Positions 5,356-8,410 of a stretch of DNA of 8,410 nucleotides are shown in pieces. The notes beneath the pieces were generated by a model. It had not been told where the DNA came from, did no database searches, and was given only the letters and a program-made list of their open reading frames with translations. Location: the NCBI GenBank assembly GCA_022353185.1, contig JAKRWB010000190.1, forward strand, positions 1-8,410. The letters are read 5' to 3'. Positions within the stretch are counted from its first letter, which is position 1. The number at the start of each line of letters is the position of its first letter. Both the position numbers and the translations under genes were made by a program. The DNA is from ANME-2 cluster archaeon. GTDB taxonomy: Archaea; Halobacteriota; Methanosarcinia; Methanosarcinales; Methanocomedenaceae.

Positions 5356-6099
5356 TTAAATCGCTCTGGCAAATGTGATAAAACCAGTGTGTCCAACTTT
5401 GGTGGTGGATGGCCGTGTTCCCCTCTCACTGAAAGATATCTCTCTTTGGGTACACTCAAGAGTGACCACCTCTTCAAATTTTTCTATATTTATAGCCATG
5501 CGCACTTCCTTAGCCTGTTCAAAAAACGGTGAGAAAACCACAAGATATCCACCCGGTTTCATGACTGTGAGGACCTCCGGCACAACCTTATCTGCTGCCT
5601 GCATATCCAGTGTTACCACATCGAATGTCTCATTCAGTGAACGTATTTCTTTCACCAGGTCCCCTGACCTGAAATCTACATTCGTAAGACCGGCAAGTGC
5701 TATGTTTGACCTTGCTACTTCAGCAAATTCCTCCCTGACCTCATAAGTCACCACCCTCCTGGCAACAAGTCCCAGATAAATGGCAAGAATGCCTGAACCA
5801 GTACCAGCATCAAGTACTGTGTCCTCCTTATTAAGACCTGTATGGCCCATAATCATCCCGATATCTTTTGGACTTATGGGTGCCCCGGTCCTTTTCAGGG
5901 AATTGAAAAGGTCTGCTGCCCTTAAGTGATATATTTGCATTTCAAATCCCAGGTGGGATACAATAATGTCACTATATTCCATGCCCAGCAGCTGGCCCAG
6001 TTTGAAAACCCCTACATCAGTATGAAGGTCTTCATCACTTGCAATGACAATATATCTCTTGCCACCACCCTTTAGCAGGACAGCTTCACCCTGTTTCAT
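5356..6099 (-). CDS. trmI: TrmI: tRNA (adenine-57/58-N1)-methyltransferase
   Basis: SAM-dependent enzyme that makes m1A at position 58 (and in some archaea 57) of the tRNA T-loop, acting as a tetramer. The 247 residues comprise a small N-terminal beta domain (about 1-65) and a Rossmann-fold methyltransferase domain. SAM motif I is DAGTGSGI (97-104), with acidic E120 ending the second strand, and the motif IV strand is VVTLDMQ (161-167), where D165 fits the expected acidic residue. The C-terminal signature TRPSTTKVGHTGFITFAR (228-245) is characteristic of TrmI/GCD14. The usual DLP-type motif IV reads DMQ here. The start ATG overlaps the stop of the upstream 32-codon ORF (ATGA), and GGTG lies about 14 nt upstream. 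A protein-isoaspartate methyltransferase was considered, but the C-terminal signature favours TrmI. Confidence 0.9.
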   Translation of the reverse strand: MKQGEAVLLKGGGKRYIVIASDEDLHTDVGVFKLGQLLGMEYSDIIVSHLGFEMQIYHLRAADLFNSLKRTGAPISPKDIGMIMGHTGLNKEDTVLDAGTGSGILAIYLGLVARRVVTYEVREEFAEVARSNIALAGLTNVDFRSGDLVKEIRSLNETFDVVTLDMQAADKVVPEVLTVMKPGGYLVVFSPFFEQAKEVRMAINIEKFEEVVTLECTQREISFSERGTRPSTTKVGHTGFITFARAI

Positions 6100-6194
6100 A
6101 GTCTATCACACACCGGTGGAACTATCTTTGTAATATGGTCGAACACAGTAACGTTTTCATTGGTCAAGTGATTAATAAGTTCCTCTCCTTTCAT
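6096..6194 (-). CDS. 32-residue small ORF coupled between gpmI and trmI
   Basis: The ATG at 6194 begins one base after the gpmI TGA (6198-6196). Its own TGA (6098-6096) overlaps the trmI ATG as ATGA. The product starts MKGEELINHLTNENVTVF and ends KIVPPVCDRL. It is soluble, mildly amphipathic, has one Cys and no membrane segment. No family is recognised. The 97-nt gap is filled exactly by this frame, which is typical of a real coupled gene, but the length is within chance. There is no Shine-Dalgarno in front of its start, so translation would depend on gpmI. The AGGAGAGG inside its codons 2-5 resembles an SD but has no start codon at useful distance. Confidence 0.5.
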   Translation of the reverse strand: MKGEELINHLTNENVTVFDHITKIVPPVCDRL

Positions 6195-6195
6195 T

Positions 6196-7746
6196 TCAGT
6201 CAATCTTTTTTTTACGATACAACAAGGAATGTCCTGTCATCTGAGGCGGGACATCCAAGCCCAGCAATATAAGCATGGTAGGAGCAATGTCGGCAAATAT
6301 GCCCTCATGTAGCTCTACATCCTCCATTTCTGAGACAAAAATCAACGGGACCGGGTTGGTGGTATGAGCCGTATACGGGCTTCCATCATCATAATATACC
6401 ATCTGTTCACTATTGCCGTGGTCTGCCGTGACAAGTGCTGCACCGCCGCTGGACAATATCACATCCAGCACCCTGCCCAGGCATTCATCCACCACTTCTG
6501 CTGCACGCATTGTAGCATCCAACATACCGGTATGTCCCACCATATCCAGATTGGCAAAATTAGCAATAATGACATCGTAGTTTCCGAATTTTATCCTGTC
6601 CAGTAGCGCATCTGTCACCTCATAAGCACTCATCTCAGGTTGCAGGTCATAGGTGGGGACTTTGGGTGAAGGAATGAGCACCCGGTCTTCTCCTTTATAG
6701 GGTCCCTCTACACCTCCATTAAAGAAAAAAGTCACATGCGCATATTTTTCAGTTTCAGCAATATGAAGCTGACTTTTATTGCAATTGCTCAGGTATTCGG
6801 CCAGTGTATTATCAATATGCTCGTGTGGGAATGCAATGGGCAGGTCAAAGGTCTCATCATACCGGGTCATGCAAACAAAATGTGTGTTAGGAGCCTGTTT
6901 TCGTTCAAATCCTGAAAAGTCATTGAGTGTCAGGGCGCCGGTCAGTTCTCTTGCCCTGTCAGGTCTAAAATTGAAGAATATTACGGCATCGCTATCTTGA
7001 ATGGTGGCATTCGCCCCTATATCTGATAAAACCACAGTGGGTTTAACGAACTCATCGTTCTCCCCCCTCTCATAAGCAGAGATTACAACTTTCTCTGCAC
7101 TGGGGGCTGTCTCTCCTTCACCTATTGTCAATGCATCATATGCCAGGCAGACTCTTTCCCATCTTTTGTCCCGGTCCATGCTGTAATACCGGCCGCTGAC
7201 TGTGGCTATCTTTCCAACACCAAGTTCTTGCATCCGTTTTTCGGTTTGCGTAATATACTGCAGTGCGGACCGGGGCGGCACATCCCTGCCATCCAGGAAA
7301 GCATGGACGAAGACTCTATCCAGCCCTGCTTTCTTTGCCATCTCCAGAAGTGAAAATAGGTGGTCTATATGGCTATGTACGCCTCCATCAGACAGCAGGC
7401 CCATCAGGTGAAGTGAAGAACCGTTCTCCAGAACATGCGCCAGGGCACCGGATAATACTTCATTTGAAAATAAATCACCATCCCTAATAGACTTGTTTAT
7501 CCGTGTGATATCCTGATAGACCACCCGGCCTGAACCCAGGTTCAGGTGTCCGACTTCACTGTTCCCCATAAGGCCATCGGGCAAACCTACTGATTCACCC
7601 GAAGCTTCCAGGGTAGTATTGGGATAATTGCTCAACAGCCTGTCAATGACAGGTGTATTTGCCATGAGCACGGCATTTCCATCAACTTGTTGACTGATTC
7701 CCCAACCGTCAATAATGAGCAGAACAAGCGGTTTTGGGATTGCCAT
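6196..7746 (-). CDS. gpmI: 2,3-bisphosphoglycerate-independent phosphoglycerate mutase (GpmI)
   Basis: It interconverts 3- and 2-phosphoglycerate in glycolysis/gluconeogenesis through a phosphoserine intermediate, using two Mn2+ ions. The 516 residues match the bacterial-type enzyme (about 510), longer than archaeal ApgM (about 400). Metal and catalytic residues are all present: D13 (IDGWG), nucleophile S63 (MGNSEVGH), D401 and H405 (NLDMVGH), D442 and H443 (TADHGN), and H461 (AHTTNPVP). Substrate-binding residues are H124, R154 (DGRD), R186, R192, R261 and R264 (NFRPDRAR), and K334 (ETEKYAH). The start ATG has GAAGGT about 9 nt upstream and lies 20 nt after the membrane-protein gene. It is probably the second gene of the minus-strand cluster. 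Confidence 0.97.
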   Translation of the reverse strand: MAIPKPLVLLIIDGWGISQQVDGNAVLMANTPVIDRLLSNYPNTTLEASGESVGLPDGLMGNSEVGHLNLGSGRVVYQDITRINKSIRDGDLFSNEVLSGALAHVLENGSSLHLMGLLSDGGVHSHIDHLFSLLEMAKKAGLDRVFVHAFLDGRDVPPRSALQYITQTEKRMQELGVGKIATVSGRYYSMDRDKRWERVCLAYDALTIGEGETAPSAEKVVISAYERGENDEFVKPTVVLSDIGANATIQDSDAVIFFNFRPDRARELTGALTLNDFSGFERKQAPNTHFVCMTRYDETFDLPIAFPHEHIDNTLAEYLSNCNKSQLHIAETEKYAHVTFFFNGGVEGPYKGEDRVLIPSPKVPTYDLQPEMSAYEVTDALLDRIKFGNYDVIIANFANLDMVGHTGMLDATMRAAEVVDECLGRVLDVILSSGGAALVTADHGNSEQMVYYDDGSPYTAHTTNPVPLIFVSEMEDVELHEGIFADIAPTMLILLGLDVPPQMTGHSLLYRKKKID

Positions 7747-7766
7747 TATATTATAACCTTCAATAG

Positions 7767-8240
7767 TTATTTTTTATTTCCGACAAGTTCATTCAATGTA
7801 ACAATACTTCCAATTGCAAACACGATTGCAGAAGCAATATTGAACATTAACGAAGTATTATAATCTTGCCATATTTCACCTGTACGATTGGTTCCTAGGG
7901 GAATCACCAAAGGCTCAAGCAGGGTCATATCCATTTTTGTGTATATATAAACAGCAATACCCACGATAATAAGAAACACCCCAAACACCAGGTCAGGCGT
8001 ATAGAGGGTCTGTCTGTATTCCAGTTTCTTTAGTGGTATCTGAAACTCGCCCAGTATTTCATCCTCAACTATCCGGCCTTCCACCCTGGCCAGAACATCC
8101 TGGTATTTTTTGTTAAGACTATCACTGGTGTATTCAGTGATCTCTTGATTCTTGTGCTTCTCTTCAATTCTGACAAGAGCTCCTTCGATTTTGGTCTTGA
8201 TGCGGTTTAACTGGAAAATCATCTGTTCTTTTTGGACCAT
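7767..8240 (-). CDS. Small membrane protein: N-terminal coiled coil plus two TM helices
   Basis: The family is not recognised. The 157 residues fall into three parts. A charged, heptad-like helical region (about 5-60, rich in K, E, R, Q) is likely a coiled coil, and residues 61-80 link to it. TM1 is about 83-100 (LVFGVFLIIVGIAVYIYT), a polar loop of about 30 residues contains NRT and W124, and TM2 is about 131-149 (LMFNIASAIVFAIGSIVTL). The product ends in a short basic tail, and there is no signal peptide. The start at 8240 is supported by GAGGGTG (8253-8247) with 6-nt spacing. It is first in the cluster, 20 nt before gpmI. A membrane anchoring or sensing role is possible but speculative. 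Confidence 0.75.
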   Translation of the reverse strand: MVQKEQMIFQLNRIKTKIEGALVRIEEKHKNQEITEYTSDSLNKKYQDVLARVEGRIVEDEILGEFQIPLKKLEYRQTLYTPDLVFGVFLIIVGIAVYIYTKMDMTLLEPLVIPLGTNRTGEIWQDYNTSLMFNIASAIVFAIGSIVTLNELVGNKK

Positions 8241-8285
8241 CCTTTACACCCTCTAAATTATTACACCTTTCTATCTGTTGATAAT

Positions 8286-8293
8286 AATATATA
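8286..8293 (-). promoter_or_regulatory. TATA box for the minus-strand cluster
   Basis: TATATATT on the minus strand lies about 46 nt before the ATG at 8240, predicting transcription from about 8265 and a short leader carrying the GAGGGTG ribosome site. It is the only good TATA match upstream of the cluster, although the surrounding sequence is AT-rich. Confidence 0.5.
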
Positions 8294-8320
8294 GCATTAT
8301 ATCACAATATGCCTGGACAG

Positions 8321-8335
8321 AGGTATATTATACCT
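8321..8335. promoter_or_regulatory. Perfect 15-bp palindrome, AGGTATA-T-TATACCT (possible operator)
   Basis: The two 7-base arms are exact reverse complements around a single T. It lies about 28 bp upstream of the minus-strand TATA box, where archaeal activators or repressors often bind. Because it contains TATA-like sequence it could also be a second promoter element. The remaining 8336-8410 shows nothing recognisable. Confidence 0.4.
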
Positions 8336-8410
8336 GATTGTCGGCCTCTTTAGTAACTATGTGTTGCAATTGATCAAAAAACCAGTCTCTATACGCCTAC
8401 TGATTACACT

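Overview
The window is archaeal, most likely from the Methanosarcinales/ANME-2 side of the methanogen lineage (inference). Pointers are a stand-alone Kae1, an archaeal-type clamp-loader large subunit (RfcL) ending in a PCNA-binding tail, an archaeal-type TrmI tRNA methyltransferase, a Roadblock/LC7 protein, AT-rich TATA boxes about 40-50 bp before start codons, and a group II intron. Such introns are rare in archaea but well known in Methanosarcinales. The phosphoglycerate mutase is the long two-domain metal-dependent GpmI type.

Left end (1-1165): the 3' part of a group II intron. It carries the C-terminal portion of its reverse transcriptase/maturase, cut by the window edge, then a textbook 34-nt domain V and a domain VI with a bulged branch-point A. 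Directly behind it lies a second, different intron 3' end: half of a domain V plus a complete domain VI with its own bulged A. The simplest reading is a nested intron (twintron), with the inner element inserted in the apical part of the outer element's domain V. A 9-nt tandem repeat follows.

Centre, + strand (1284-4931): housekeeping genes. These are a Roadblock/LC7 protein, kae1 (t6A tRNA modification; TTG start with a good Shine-Dalgarno), rfcL (clamp loading) and tmk (dTMP kinase). tmk starts 7 nt after rfcL, and its ribosome binding site overlaps the rfcL stop codon, so clamp loading and dTTP supply appear co-expressed.

Convergent gap (4932-5355): no intact gene. It holds a cluster of hairpins and a minus-strand reading frame interrupted by one TGA, probably decayed mobile or structured sequence.

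Right half, - strand (8240 down to 5356): a tight cluster of a small two-TM coiled-coil protein, gpmI, a previously easy-to-miss 32-codon ORF, and trmI. The small ORF begins one base after the gpmI stop and overlaps the trmI start as ATGA, so the set looks translationally coupled. A TATA box and a perfect 15-bp palindrome lie upstream of the cluster.
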